From contig CAKZSF010000073.1 of assembly GCA_937920575.1 (NCBI GenBank), forward strand, positions 1 through 7,343: a stretch of 7,343 nucleotides of DNA. The letters are read 5' to 3'. Source of the DNA: an uncultured Sphingomonadaceae bacterium. GTDB lineage: Bacteria; Pseudomonadota; Alphaproteobacteria; Sphingomonadales; Sphingomonadaceae. Position numbers and translations under genes: made by a program. Positions within the stretch are counted from its first letter, which is position 1. The number at the start of each line of letters is the position of its first letter. Below, in pieces: positions 1-7,072 of this stretch. The notes beneath the pieces were generated by a model that worked only from the letters and a program-made list of their open reading frames with translations, was not told the DNA's origin and ran no database searches.

Positions 1-7
1 CTGAATC

Positions 8-466
8 ATGAAGGCAACCATCTGGCACAACCCAAAATGCGGCACATCGCGCAAGACGCTGGCTATTCTGCAAGAGGCACCCGGCGTTGATCTGGAGGTG
101 GTCGAATATCTCAAGACACCGCCAACCCGTGACAAGCTGGCGCAGCTTTACAAAGATGCCGGAATGACGCCCGCAGACGGCCTGCGTATGCGCGGTACGG
201 ATGCGGCGGAGCGTGGGTTGCCGGACGCTAACGCCGACGACATCCTCGATGCGATGGCAGCTGAGCCAATCCTTATCGAACGGCCTCTGGTAGAGACCGA
301 GAAGGGCGTCAAACTCTGCCGCCCGCAAGAGCTGGTGAAGGAACTGCTCTGGGACGCTTCTTTCGTCAGGTCGCCGTCGGCCTGCAACGTGCGATACCCA
401 ATCGCGAACACGATCACGCACAGCACAATCGCTAATCCAAAGCCGAGCCAGTCACTGATATTGTAA
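8..466 (+). CDS. arsC: ArsC-family arsenate reductase (glutaredoxin-dependent type), with an abnormal C-terminal readthrough tail
   Basis: Predicted thioredoxin-fold reductase of the ArsC/Spx/YffB family. Classical members reduce arsenate to arsenite in the cytoplasm using glutathione and glutaredoxin. The N-terminus carries the active-site motif NPKCGTSRKT with Cys11. Arg60, Arg92 (ERPLV) and Arg105 (LCRP) fall where the three anion-binding arginines lie in Escherichia coli ArsC. The family domain ends at KELL, residue 114, which is the usual length for short alphaproteobacterial members. Here codon 115 is TGG instead of a stop, and the frame continues 38 residues to TAA at 464-466, antisense to the MFS gene. 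The tail has no recognisable domain. No other ars genes (arsR, arsB, acr3) are visible, so a role in arsenate resistance is not supported by context, and a non-arsenate ArsC-like function is possible. The ATG at 8 is the natural start, because the active-site cysteine lies at the expected distance from it. Confidence 0.88.
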   Translation: MKATIWHNPKCGTSRKTLAILQEAPGVDLEVVEYLKTPPTRDKLAQLYKDAGMTPADGLRMRGTDAAERGLPDANADDILDAMAAEPILIERPLVETEKGVKLCRPQELVKELLWDASFVRSPSACNVRYPIANTITHSTIANPKPSQSLIL

Positions 467-1707
467 AGGCCCACACCCAGCGCGGGCGCGTAGATGAAGC
501 TCGCCCCGGCAACGGCGGCGACGACACCTGATGCCTCGCCCTGTTCGCGGCGCGTCACGGCGAGGGATGTGCCAGCGGTCGTGCCGGGCCGGAATAGCCC
601 GAAACCGAGCGAGGCGACCGAGAAGCCGAGTACAATCAGATGCAATTCCTGCGCGCCGCCCAATATTGCGATGCCCAATCCGCCGATGGCGATGCCAGAC
701 AAGGTTGCCGCTTTCGGGCCGAGTCTAAGCCGTGGAATTAGCCCCCATTGCGCCAGTAACGTCGCCATCGCGCCGATCATGAGTACGATGGTGATGGAGC
801 CGGCGGCTTCAGTCGGATTGTCAGCATAGCCGCTCCGGTCGATCACCTGAAATCCGATAATGCCCATAATCATCGCTTGTGCGTGGCCGCCCAGAATGCC
901 TGCAACCACCCACGGACGAATGCGCGGGTCGGTCCAACGCAGCTTGCCCGTTGTGCGCGGTTGTAGATCCTCTTCGCCATCGTCTTCGTCGAGCTCGGGC
1001 GAAGAGGTCGACCCGCTCGTATAAGGCGCATCAAACGCGCTGCCTCTTGCGGCAAATTGCGGAACATCATCGGGCAAACGCAGGCGCAAGAGGATCAGTG
1101 CCAGCAAAGCCAAGGCGGCAAAGCAGAAAAACGGCCCGGTCAATCCCAGAAATGGCAACACCATCAGCGGGGCGAGGGCAGGGCCAAGCACTGTGCCCAC
1201 ACCAAAGCTGGAGGCGACCAACGATAGGGCGTTCGTCCGTTCCGCGCGCGGTGTTCTGGACGCCACATAGGCTTGCACGGCAGGCGGTGCGGCGCTGCCA
1301 AAACCGCCAAACAGGCTGCGCGCTGCAGCAAAGGCAATCAGCGCCCAGAATGCGGACATCACGCCGCTCATGCCGGCCCACAACGCGATGCCGCACAAGG
1401 TCATCGACACCACAAAACCTGTCAGGCCGAGTGCCATCATGGCCTTGCGCCCACGCTTGTCCGATCGTCTCGCCCAGAATGGCGCGCAGATAACCCACAA
1501 CAAGGCTGACCAACTATAGGCCAAACTGATCCACACATCGTTGACTTCCAACGATCGCCCAATGGACGGCATCACGGATTGCATCGCTGTGTTACCCGCA
1601 GCGGTCACCAGCATAACGGTGAACAGCAACGCCAACCGCTCACGCGACAAGGGGCGGTGTTCTGCTGTGGCTGGCTGGCCGGGTGTGGAGGAAGTGTTTT
1701 GATCCAT
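148..1707 (-). CDS. MFS transporter, DHA1-like drug/H+ antiporter, with an abnormal C-terminal readthrough tail
   Basis: Inner-membrane major facilitator, probably an efflux antiporter with unknown substrate. The hydrophobic pattern fits 12 helices in two halves. They are joined by a long acidic cytoplasmic loop (SSPELDEDDGEEDLQP). The loop after helix 2 has a motif-A-like stretch (FWARRSDKRGRKAMM). Helix 5 has a motif-C-like GVGTVLGPALAPL, typical of drug/H+ antiporters. I place the start at the ATG at 1707 (MDQNTSS). The frame is open to a TTG at 1746, but that adds 13 charged residues and has no convincing ribosome site. The last helix and a short tail end at KEAS, residue 452, a normal length. 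The next codon is CAG (351-349), and the frame then continues 67 serine/arginine-rich residues to TAA at 150-148, antisense to arsC. That tail looks like antisense translation, not a domain. It is divergent from the methyltransferase gene at 1825. Confidence 0.88.
   Translation of the reverse strand: MDQNTSSTPGQPATAEHRPLSRERLALLFTVMLVTAAGNTAMQSVMPSIGRSLEVNDVWISLAYSWSALLWVICAPFWARRSDKRGRKAMMALGLTGFVVSMTLCGIALWAGMSGVMSAFWALIAFAAARSLFGGFGSAAPPAVQAYVASRTPRAERTNALSLVASSFGVGTVLGPALAPLMVLPFLGLTGPFFCFAALALLALILLRLRLPDDVPQFAARGSAFDAPYTSGSTSSPELDEDDGEEDLQPRTTGKLRWTDPRIRPWVVAGILGGHAQAMIMGIIGFQVIDRSGYADNPTEAAGSITIVLMIGAMATLLAQWGLIPRLRLGPKAATLSGIAIGGLGIAILGGAQELHLIVLGFSVASLGFGLFRPGTTAGTSLAVTRREQGEASGVVAAVAGASFIYAPALGVGLYNISDWLGFGLAIVLCVIVFAIGYRTLQADGDLTKEASQSSSFTSSCGRQSLTPFSVSTRGRSIRIGSAAIASRMSSALASGNPRSAASVPRIRRPSAGVIPASL
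349..352. other. CTGG at the arsC/MFS convergent junction: apparent single-base loss of a shared CTAG double stop
   Basis: On +, bases 350-352 (TGG) are arsC codon 115. On -, bases 351-349 (CAG) are MFS codon 453. If base 351 were A, the tetramer would be CTAG, a self-complementary word giving TAG in frame for both genes. Each protein would then end at the usual family position. The present base G makes both codons sense codons. What is seen is the frame arithmetic; the ancestral CTAG is inference. Confidence 0.7.
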
Positions 1708-1748
1708 ACGCCGCCAATCGCTACGCTCGCTCGGCTCGCCTTGCAATG

Positions 1749-1754
1749 CGTATA
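1749..1754 (-). promoter_or_regulatory. possible -10 element for the MFS gene
   Basis: Read on the minus strand this is TATACG, four of six bases matching TATAAT. It lies in the short divergent spacer between the MFS gene and the methyltransferase gene. Transcription from here would start near 1741, downstream of the TTG at 1746, leaving a leader of roughly 35 bases before the ATG at 1707. This mildly supports the ATG start. No good -35 box is seen at 17 bases. Weak evidence. Confidence 0.2.
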
Positions 1755-1824
1755 GGCGTTTGTATTCGCCGCAAGGTGCCGCTACCTAGCCGCTTCCCTT
1801 ACGGAAGACTGGTAGGATGAACGA

Positions 1825-2451
1825 ATGACATCGCAAGATGTGGCAAAACCCAAGCTGGGCGAACGGATAAAGCGGCGCGCGCAACATTTCTTCGGGCCGT
1901 GGGGCGTGTTTTTTCAAGGATTTATCGAGCACCCGGTGATGGTTGGCTCGATCATTCCGTCTTCGCGTTTTACCATTCGGCGGATGCTGGCGCCGGTTGA
2001 TTGGGACAATTGCAAAGTCTTCGTCGAATACGGCCCCGGCATTGGGACGTTCTGCCGGCCGATTCTGGACCGATTACCGCGCGACGGAATCCTGATCGCG
2101 ATTGATACCAATCCGCTTTACATCGATTACCTGAAACGCACGATCACGGACAGCCGGTTCAAGCCTGTGCTCGCCTCGGCCGAAGATGTGGAAGCGATTG
2201 TGCAGGCGCATGGCGCGGATCATGCAGATTTCATTCTATCGGGTCTGCCATTCTCGACCTTGCCCGATGGCATTGGTCCGCGCATTGCGGCCGCAACCTA
2301 TCGCGCGACACGAAAAGGCGGGGCGTTTTTGACCTATCAATTCTCATCAGCCGCGCGCGACCTCACCGCTCAGCATTACTCGCGGGTGGAGAACGGCTTC
2401 GAATGGCTCAATATTCTGCCGTGCAAACTAGCCTGGGGTTGGAAGGACTAA
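1825..2451 (+). CDS. class I SAM-dependent methyltransferase, phospholipid N-methyltransferase-like (COG3963/PmtA type)
   Basis: Probable membrane-associated methyltransferase of 208 residues. Motif I is VEYGPGIGTF (residues 67-76), which would bind S-adenosylmethionine. Asp94 in AIDTNP is the acidic residue after strand 2. DFILSGLPFSTLP (135-147) is the motif IV region and matches the SGLP pattern of the PmtA-like group. The segment VGSIIPSSRFTIRRML before motif I is also typical of that group. The N-terminus (about 12-35) is basic and aromatic, RIKRRAQHFFGPWGVFF, and could be an amphipathic helix lying on anionic membranes. PmtA enzymes convert phosphatidylethanolamine to its methylated forms and phosphatidylcholine. 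The family also resembles rRNA adenine dimethylases, so the lipid substrate is a family-based inference. AGGA at 1814-1817 lies 7 bases before the ATG and supports the start. It is divergent from the MFS gene and convergent with the membrane protein gene at 2474-3277. Confidence 0.8.
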   Translation: MTSQDVAKPKLGERIKRRAQHFFGPWGVFFQGFIEHPVMVGSIIPSSRFTIRRMLAPVDWDNCKVFVEYGPGIGTFCRPILDRLPRDGILIAIDTNPLYIDYLKRTITDSRFKPVLASAEDVEAIVQAHGADHADFILSGLPFSTLPDGIGPRIAAATYRATRKGGAFLTYQFSSAARDLTAQHYSRVENGFEWLNILPCKLAWGWKD

Positions 2452-2459
2452 TTCCAGCC
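2437..2459. terminator. small hairpin across the convergent gene junction, possible weak bidirectional terminator
   Basis: GGTTGGAA (2437-2444) pairs with TTCCAGCC (2452-2459) over 8 base pairs, one a G-U wobble in the + strand RNA. The 7-base loop contains the methyltransferase stop codon TAA (2449-2451). It lies between two convergent genes whose stops are 22 bases apart. There is no T-run on either side, so it is not a classical intrinsic terminator. It could still slow polymerase or protect 3' ends. Confidence 0.3.
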
Positions 2460-2473
2460 AAACGCATCCAGCC

Positions 2474-3277
2474 TCAGTCGAACGTGTCGCCGATATCAGT
2501 CTCGCTCTGCCCGACCAATTGGCGATAGATTGCTGCCAAAACGCCGACCACAACCGTCGTGTAGATTGCGCCAAACAACGATGTCAGGACGCCTTCCACA
2601 ATCGTGCCAGCGATGGCTCCGATAAGCTGCGCGACCAAAGTCAGCAAGATTGCAATGACCATCACAGCCACGACGACCAACAGGAAGAACAGGAAAATAC
2701 GCAGAGAATTGCCCTTGGTCAGTGACCAAGAGCGCTTCATGGCTGTGATAGGATTGTATGTCCGCTCAATCGCCATGACCGGTGCGACCATGGCAAATTT
2801 GATCATCAGATAGAGCATCACTGGAATGGCCAGCATCCCGATCAAGAACGCAAGCGCACCAATCCCGCTCGCAGCGGCCAAAGCAACCGGCGCGCCGATC
2901 GCGATGCCGATGCCAATACCCAGCAAAATCTGTGCGATCAGGTAAGGCACGAAGGCGGTTGCCCCGGTTGAGAGCGCCTCGCCAACGGTTGGTCGCTCTT
3001 TCGCCCGCAACAAAGCCAACATCGCCAACACGCCAATGGATTGCAGAATTGTTGAAAGCACAAACCAGTGTGCGTTACGCTGATACACGTCCAAAATCGC
3101 GTTCAACATGGCATCATTGTCGAGCCCGTCCAAACTGCGGGTCAGGTCCGGCAAGAAGAGCACAAAGGCGAGAGCCGGCAAGAAGAAAAACAGCCCCGCG
3201 ATCACCAACAGCAGGTCTTTGTTCCCTTGCAACAACGCGACCGTATCGCGCCAAGCGGCATTCATATCAAATTTCAT
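2474..3277 (-). CDS. multi-pass inner-membrane protein resembling the glycerophosphoryl diester phosphodiesterase membrane domain family
   Basis: A 267-residue hydrophobic protein with about six transmembrane segments. The first is LLLVIAGLFFFLPALAFVLFL (near residues 22-42); others surround WFVLSTILQSIGVLAMLALL, a long glycine/alanine-rich stretch, and two near the C-terminus. The signature between the middle helices, APVMAIERTYNPITAMKRSWSLTKGNSLRIF, resembles the E-x-x-x-P-x-x-A-x-x-R-S-W-x-L-T-x-G pattern of the GPDPase_memb/YciC-like membrane families. No phosphodiesterase catalytic domain is present, so enzymatic activity should not be assumed and the function is unknown. The frame is open upstream to 3673, but that extension lies antisense to lipB. 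The ATG at 3277 (MKFDMNAAW) has AGGGA about 11 bases upstream and gives the natural family N-terminus. A second ATG lies at 3265. The gene is divergent from lipB, with 54 bases between them. Confidence 0.78.
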   Translation of the reverse strand: MKFDMNAAWRDTVALLQGNKDLLLVIAGLFFFLPALAFVLFLPDLTRSLDGLDNDAMLNAILDVYQRNAHWFVLSTILQSIGVLAMLALLRAKERPTVGEALSTGATAFVPYLIAQILLGIGIGIAIGAPVALAAASGIGALAFLIGMLAIPVMLYLMIKFAMVAPVMAIERTYNPITAMKRSWSLTKGNSLRIFLFFLLVVVAVMVIAILLTLVAQLIGAIAGTIVEGVLTSLFGAIYTTVVVGVLAAIYRQLVGQSETDIGDTFD

Positions 3278-3331
3278 TTGGTTGTGATTCCCTAAAAGAC
3301 CTGCCCTCAATACCCTCTTGATAACAACGAA
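3278..3331. promoter_or_regulatory. 54-base divergent spacer that should hold the promoters of lipB and the membrane protein gene
   Basis: This is the only room for promoters of two genes that point away from each other. It is richer in A and T than its surroundings, as expected. I could not identify a convincing -35/-10 pair on either strand or an operator palindrome. The role is inferred from gene layout only. Confidence 0.35.
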
Positions 3332-4048
3332 ATGTCCCGCCATGCAAACACGGCTGTGAGCAAGTCGATCCTTCTTCCCGAATGGCAGGTCTCCGATGGG
3401 CAAGTTCCCTATGCTGAGGCGCTGGAGCGTATGGAGCAACGCAATGCGGCGATCCATGCGGGTGAGGCGCGCGAGCAAGTTTGGTTGCTGGAACATCCGC
3501 CGGTTTACACAGCGGGCACGAGCGCTGCTGAAAGTGAGCTGCTCAATCCGCAGTTCGATGTGGTGAAGGCTGGGCGTGGTGGGCGTTACACCTATCATGG
3601 GCCGGGACAGCGCGTGGGTTATGTCATGCTCGACTTGACCCGTCGCGGGCGCGATGTGCGCCGATTTGTCCATTCACTGGAAGGCTGGGTCACCGCTGCG
3701 CTTGCGGATTTGGGGCTGGAAAGCTGGCGCGCGGACGGGCGTATCGGTATCTGGACGCGCGATGTTGACGGGCGCGAAGCGAAGATCGGCGCGATAGGCG
3801 TGCGCGTGCGGCGTTGGGTGACGATGCACGGCTTTTCCATCAATGCTGCGCCAGACCTGTCGCATTTCGGCGGCATTGTGCCTTGCGGCATCGACGAATT
3901 TGGCGTGACGAGCCTTGAACGCCTGGGCCTGCCGAGCGATTTTGCCGCACTTGATGCCGCGCTCAACGCCAATTTTGCGCAATTTTTGGATGACGTTGCG
4001 GGTACGAATGTGCAAGGCGCAGACGGGATGGAGAGACACACATCATGA
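3332..4048 (+). CDS. lipB: lipoyl(octanoyl) transferase LipB
   Basis: Cytoplasmic enzyme that moves the octanoyl group from octanoyl-acyl carrier protein to lysines of lipoyl domains (pyruvate and 2-oxoglutarate dehydrogenases, glycine cleavage H protein). LipA then inserts sulfur. The 238-residue length fits the family. Signature [22 protein letters not shown] lies near residues 81-102, and [21 protein letters not shown] at 151-171. The catalytic pair is Lys151 (AKIGAIG) and Cys185 (IVPCGI), matching Lys135 and Cys169 of the E. coli enzyme. His89 in YHGPGQ is also conserved. The ATG at 3332 has no strong ribosome site, only purine-rich AACGA just upstream. The last codons overlap the start of the next gene by ATGA. 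It probably leads the + strand cluster running to 7054. Confidence 0.97.
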   Translation: MSRHANTAVSKSILLPEWQVSDGQVPYAEALERMEQRNAAIHAGEAREQVWLLEHPPVYTAGTSAAESELLNPQFDVVKAGRGGRYTYHGPGQRVGYVMLDLTRRGRDVRRFVHSLEGWVTAALADLGLESWRADGRIGIWTRDVDGREAKIGAIGVRVRRWVTMHGFSINAAPDLSHFGGIVPCGIDEFGVTSLERLGLPSDFAALDAALNANFAQFLDDVAGTNVQGADGMERHTS

Positions 4049-4272
4049 AAGCCAAACTTATAGTGTTCTGCGCGGCGGCAGCGCTGTTGAGCGCATGCGG
4101 CGACGAACCGGTCGCGGAAGTCGCAGAAGAGAAAGCAACCGCACAAGGCGAGATTTTGGAAGGCACGATCAGCGACGATATGCTGCCGCTGGAATCGCTC
4201 AAATCGCAGGCGCCGCGGGCGGACGGCAAGGCCAATGAGGACTCTGCCGCAAGCGAAGGTGAGGGCGAGTAG
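4045..4272 (+). CDS. small acidic lipoprotein of unknown function
   Basis: A 75-residue predicted lipoprotein. A short n-region (MKAK) is followed by a hydrophobic stretch and the lipobox LLSAC, so signal peptidase II would cut before Cys18. The residue after the cysteine is Gly, so no inner-membrane retention Asp is present at +2 and transport to the outer membrane is likely by the E. coli rule. The mature part is short and acidic. Its only distinctive element is [18 protein letters not shown] (about residues 40-57), which looks conserved rather than random; the C-terminus is a low-complexity Glu/Gly/Ser tail. The ATG overlaps the lipB stop (ATGA), and GGAGAG at 4030-4035 inside lipB lies 9 bases upstream, which suggests translational coupling. 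I do not recognise a function. Confidence 0.82.
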   Translation: MKAKLIVFCAAAALLSACGDEPVAEVAEEKATAQGEILEGTISDDMLPLESLKSQAPRADGKANEDSAASEGEGE

Positions 4273-4298
4273 GCCCCGGGCCACGCGCTGATCCGCGG

Positions 4299-5237
4299 AT
4301 GATGCAGGCGCGCGCGGACACTACCCACACACAGACCGGTTTTTCATGGTGGCATCTGCTTGCGCTGCTGGCGGGCAACGCATTCCTTGCGACCGGGCCT
4401 TGGTTGGTGAGATTGGCCGATACGGGCCCGGTGTCCGCCGGTTTCTGGCGCCTCGCATTGGCGCTTCCCATTATTGCGCTGCTCGCCTGGCGATTGGAAG
4501 GCAATCCAGTCCGCGGCCCGCGCCCCGTGATGATCGCCGCAGCAATTGCAGGCATCTTTTTCGGGTTGGATCTGGCCAGCTGGCACATCGGGATCGAGAT
4601 GACGCGGCTGGGCAATGCCACCCTGTTTGGCAATTCGGGCAGTTTGATCCTGATGGTTTGGGCGTTTGTGCTGGTGCGTCGCTTGCCAATTGGGCGCGAG
4701 TGGCTGGCGATTATCGCTGCGATTGCTGGAGCCGCGATCCTGATCGGGCGCAGCGCAGAAATATCGACCCAAACTGTCATAGGCGATCTGTTCTGCCTGC
4801 TCGCCGGGCTGTGTTACGCGGTCTATTTGTTGCTGTTGCAAGGGCGCAGGCAAGGGACCGGCGCGTGGAGCCTGCTGACTTATTCGGGCGCATCGGCGGC
4901 GCTGGTGTTGCTGATCGTTGCCCTGATGCTGGGCGAGCCGGTGTGGCCGGGCGATTGGGGGCCAGTCATAACATTGGCGGTTACCAGCCAACTGATCGGG
5001 CAAGGCCTGATGGTCTATTCACTCAAGAATTTTAGCGCGCTGATCATTGGTCTTGCGCTGCTCACCCAGCCAGCAATTGCTGCGACAATCGGTTGGTTTG
5101 TGTTTGGCGAGACGTTGGGCGCGTTGGATGTGCTGGGTATGGGATTGCTCGCCTCTGCGTTGGTGATCGCGAAGCTAACGGAGGAATCGAGCAAGGCGGC
5201 ATCGACGAAGGCGGCTGAGGTTGATAGTCAGGCCTGA
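4299..5237 (+). CDS. EamA/DMT-superfamily transporter, 10 transmembrane segments
   Basis: A 312-residue inner-membrane transporter of the drug/metabolite transporter superfamily, built from two EamA repeats of five helices. The first repeat starts at WWHLLALLAGNAFLATGPWLVRLA and contains the motif FWRLALALPIIALLAW. The second starts near VIGDLFCLLAGLCYAVYLLLL and ends with LLTQPAIAATIGWFVFGE followed by the tenth helix. The Pro in TQPAIAATIGW and the Glu in FGE are typical of EamA repeats. The C-terminus is a hydrophilic tail rich in Lys, Ala and Ser. Substrates of this group range from amino acids to nucleotides and cannot be told from sequence. Two ATGs occur in tandem (4299 and 4302), with no clear ribosome site. 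The gene starts 26 bases after the lipoprotein gene, consistent with the same transcript. Confidence 0.92.
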   Translation: MMQARADTTHTQTGFSWWHLLALLAGNAFLATGPWLVRLADTGPVSAGFWRLALALPIIALLAWRLEGNPVRGPRPVMIAAAIAGIFFGLDLASWHIGIEMTRLGNATLFGNSGSLILMVWAFVLVRRLPIGREWLAIIAAIAGAAILIGRSAEISTQTVIGDLFCLLAGLCYAVYLLLLQGRRQGTGAWSLLTYSGASAALVLLIVALMLGEPVWPGDWGPVITLAVTSQLIGQGLMVYSLKNFSALIIGLALLTQPAIAATIGWFVFGETLGALDVLGMGLLASALVIAKLTEESSKAASTKAAEVDSQA

Positions 5238-5263
5238 TAAGATCGCGATTTGGGGAAGAGAAA

Positions 5264-7054
5264 ATGCGGATTGTATTGAGCAGCGTAGTGGCTCTGGCTT
5301 TGACGGCATGCGCCGGAGTGCCCGGCGGCGAAGTCGTGGATCCAGCCAAGGAAGAGCTGACTGCTGAAGGCATGAATGCCGCGTTTGAAGGCCTGGGCGG
5401 CTCCTACATTGACATCATTACGGAGCGGAGCCCGACATACGGCACGCAGCTGGGCGACCACGCACACGATAGTGACTTGCCCGATGTCTCCGCCGAAGGC
5501 CGGCGGCGCACGTTGCAACTGCTTCAGGGCATTCAAATCGCGCTCAAAACGATTGATCAAAGCCAGCTGACGCCGGACAACCGCGTTGATTATGCGATGC
5601 TCACCAACGCGCTCGAATACCAAATTTGGTCGGCCGAAGAGCTGCAGGAATGGGCATGGAACCCGCAATATTACAACGATATCGCATCCTACTCACTCTA
5701 TGGACTGGTGGCGCGCGATTTCGCCCCTTGGCCGCAGCGCTTTGCAAGCATTGTCGAGCGGATGGAGAAGTTGCCCGCATTTCTGGAACAGGCACGTGCG
5801 CAGATTGATGTCGCTCGTGTGCCCAAAGTGCATGCGGAAACCGTTGCCAAGCAGAACGCTGGAATCCTGGCGATTATTGATGCGGCCTTGCTGCCAGAAA
5901 TCGAAGCGCAAGGCAGCGACCGCGGGCGTTTTGACATCGCCTATACCAATCTGAAAGACGCGATTGCTGTCCATCAAACATGGCTCGATGATGTGGTCGT
6001 GCCCGGGGCGCAGGGCGAGTTCCGTCTGGGTGCGGCAAAATATGATCGCAAAATGGCCTTCGCGCTGGAAAGCACAATTTCGCGGCAAGAACTGAAGGCC
6101 AAGGCCGAGGCGGCCTATGAACAGACGCGCGCGCAGATGCAGGCCGTGGCGCGCACATTCCCCGATTGCGTGGACCAAAGTGGCACTGATGGCCCGGTGG
6201 TGCAGCAGGACGAGATTTTGTGCGCGCTTGATAAGACCTATGCTGACCGGGCAACCCGCACCACTTTGGAAGATGCGGCGCGCAAGACATTGGCCGAGGC
6301 GACAGAATTCACGCGGGAAAAGGGCCTTGTGCGCATGCCCGATGGCCCCGTGCAGATCATCACCATGCCCAAATTCTGGCAAGGCAATGCGGTCGCTTAT
6401 CTCGATGCGCCAGCGCCGTTGGAAAAGCATCTGCCGGCTTTTTACGCTGTCTCGCCAGTGCCCGAAAGCTGGTCGGAAGAGCAGGCCACCAGCTTCCTCA
6501 AAGAATACAACATTTCGATGCTGCATTTGCTGTCGATCCATGAGGGTGTGCCCGGTCACTATCTCCAACTCGACCATGCCAATAAGAACGACTCCATCTT
6601 GCGCGGTGTGTTGCAGAGCGGCCCGTTCATTGAAGGGTGGGCGGTGTATTCTGAGAAGGTCATGGCTGACGAAGGGTATCTCGGCGGTATGAACACTGAG
6701 GCAGGGCGCCTGATGATCCTTTCCGGTCTCAAGTTCCGCTTGCGTGCGATCATCAACACCCTGCTCGATATTGGCATTCACACCGAGGGTATGGAGCAAG
6801 AAGAGGCGATGGAGCTGATGATGGAAGGCGGATTCCAACAAGAGCGCGAGGCGGCGGGCAAATGGGTCCGTGCGAACCTCTCCTCAGTCCAATTGCTAAG
6901 CTACTATACCGGCTATGAAGAACATCTCGCGCTGCGCCGCGAGGCGGAGGAACGGCTGGGCGATGCGTTTAACCAACGCAAGTACCACGATGAAGTGCTG
7001 AGCTATGGCTCACCGCCCGCGAAATATGTGCGGCAGTTGATGTTCGGGGAGTGA
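5264..7054 (+). CDS. DUF885 family lipoprotein, putative zinc metallopeptidase
   Basis: A 596-residue envelope protein of the DUF885 family (COG4805), regarded as metallopeptidase-like. The N-terminus is a lipoprotein signal with lipobox ALTAC, cut before Cys16; the following Ala suggests outer-membrane localisation. The DUF885 domain fills nearly all of the mature chain. The key motif is SIHEGVPGHYLQ with His426, Glu427 and His432, likely metal ligands and catalytic base. A second conserved block is FIEGWAVYSEKVM with Glu457, a candidate third ligand. The C-terminal block LSYYTGYEEHLALRREAE is also typical. Cys302 and Cys320 are 18 residues apart and could form a disulfide in the periplasm. 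GGGGA at 5252-5256 lies 7 bases before the ATG and supports the start. It begins 26 bases after the EamA gene and may be the last member of that transcript. Substrate is unknown; peptide hydrolysis is inferred from the motif. Confidence 0.93.
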   Translation: MRIVLSSVVALALTACAGVPGGEVVDPAKEELTAEGMNAAFEGLGGSYIDIITERSPTYGTQLGDHAHDSDLPDVSAEGRRRTLQLLQGIQIALKTIDQSQLTPDNRVDYAMLTNALEYQIWSAEELQEWAWNPQYYNDIASYSLYGLVARDFAPWPQRFASIVERMEKLPAFLEQARAQIDVARVPKVHAETVAKQNAGILAIIDAALLPEIEAQGSDRGRFDIAYTNLKDAIAVHQTWLDDVVVPGAQGEFRLGAAKYDRKMAFALESTISRQELKAKAEAAYEQTRAQMQAVARTFPDCVDQSGTDGPVVQQDEILCALDKTYADRATRTTLEDAARKTLAEATEFTREKGLVRMPDGPVQIITMPKFWQGNAVAYLDAPAPLEKHLPAFYAVSPVPESWSEEQATSFLKEYNISMLHLLSIHEGVPGHYLQLDHANKNDSILRGVLQSGPFIEGWAVYSEKVMADEGYLGGMNTEAGRLMILSGLKFRLRAIINTLLDIGIHTEGMEQEEAMELMMEGGFQQEREAAGKWVRANLSSVQLLSYYTGYEEHLALRREAEERLGDAFNQRKYHDEVLSYGSPPAKYVRQLMFGE

Positions 7055-7072
7055 GGTTGCGCTGACTTGTCA

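Noticed and set aside
879..1493. 204-residue open frame on the + strand
   Set aside because: It is antisense to the MFS transporter. It is arginine- and cysteine-rich with no domain, as expected for a shadow frame.
1708..1746. TTG start at 1746 for the MFS gene
   Set aside because: It adds 13 charged residues before the natural MDQNTSS start and may lie upstream of the transcription start.
1817..1828. Three-codon upstream frame ATG AAC GAA TGA overlapping the methyltransferase start
   Set aside because: Such short frames arise often by chance, and AGGA lies too close to this ATG to serve it. There is no evidence of regulation.
3278..3673. N-terminal extension of the membrane protein frame upstream of 3277
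   Set aside because: It would run antisense through lipB, and has no membrane or signal character. The ATG at 3277 has a ribosome site and a typical start.
4273..4283. GGCCCCGGGCC in the gap between the lipoprotein and EamA genes
   Set aside because: The two arms are adjacent with no room for a hairpin loop, and there is no T-run, so it does not support a terminator.
3619..4284. 221-residue open frame on the - strand
   Set aside because: It is antisense to lipB and the small lipoprotein, both supported by motifs. The translation has no domain.
5693..6841. 382-residue open frame on the - strand
   Set aside because: It lies wholly antisense to the DUF885 gene, which has clear motifs and a ribosome site. 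The translation has no recognisable domain. Long antisense frames are expected in GC-rich coding DNA.
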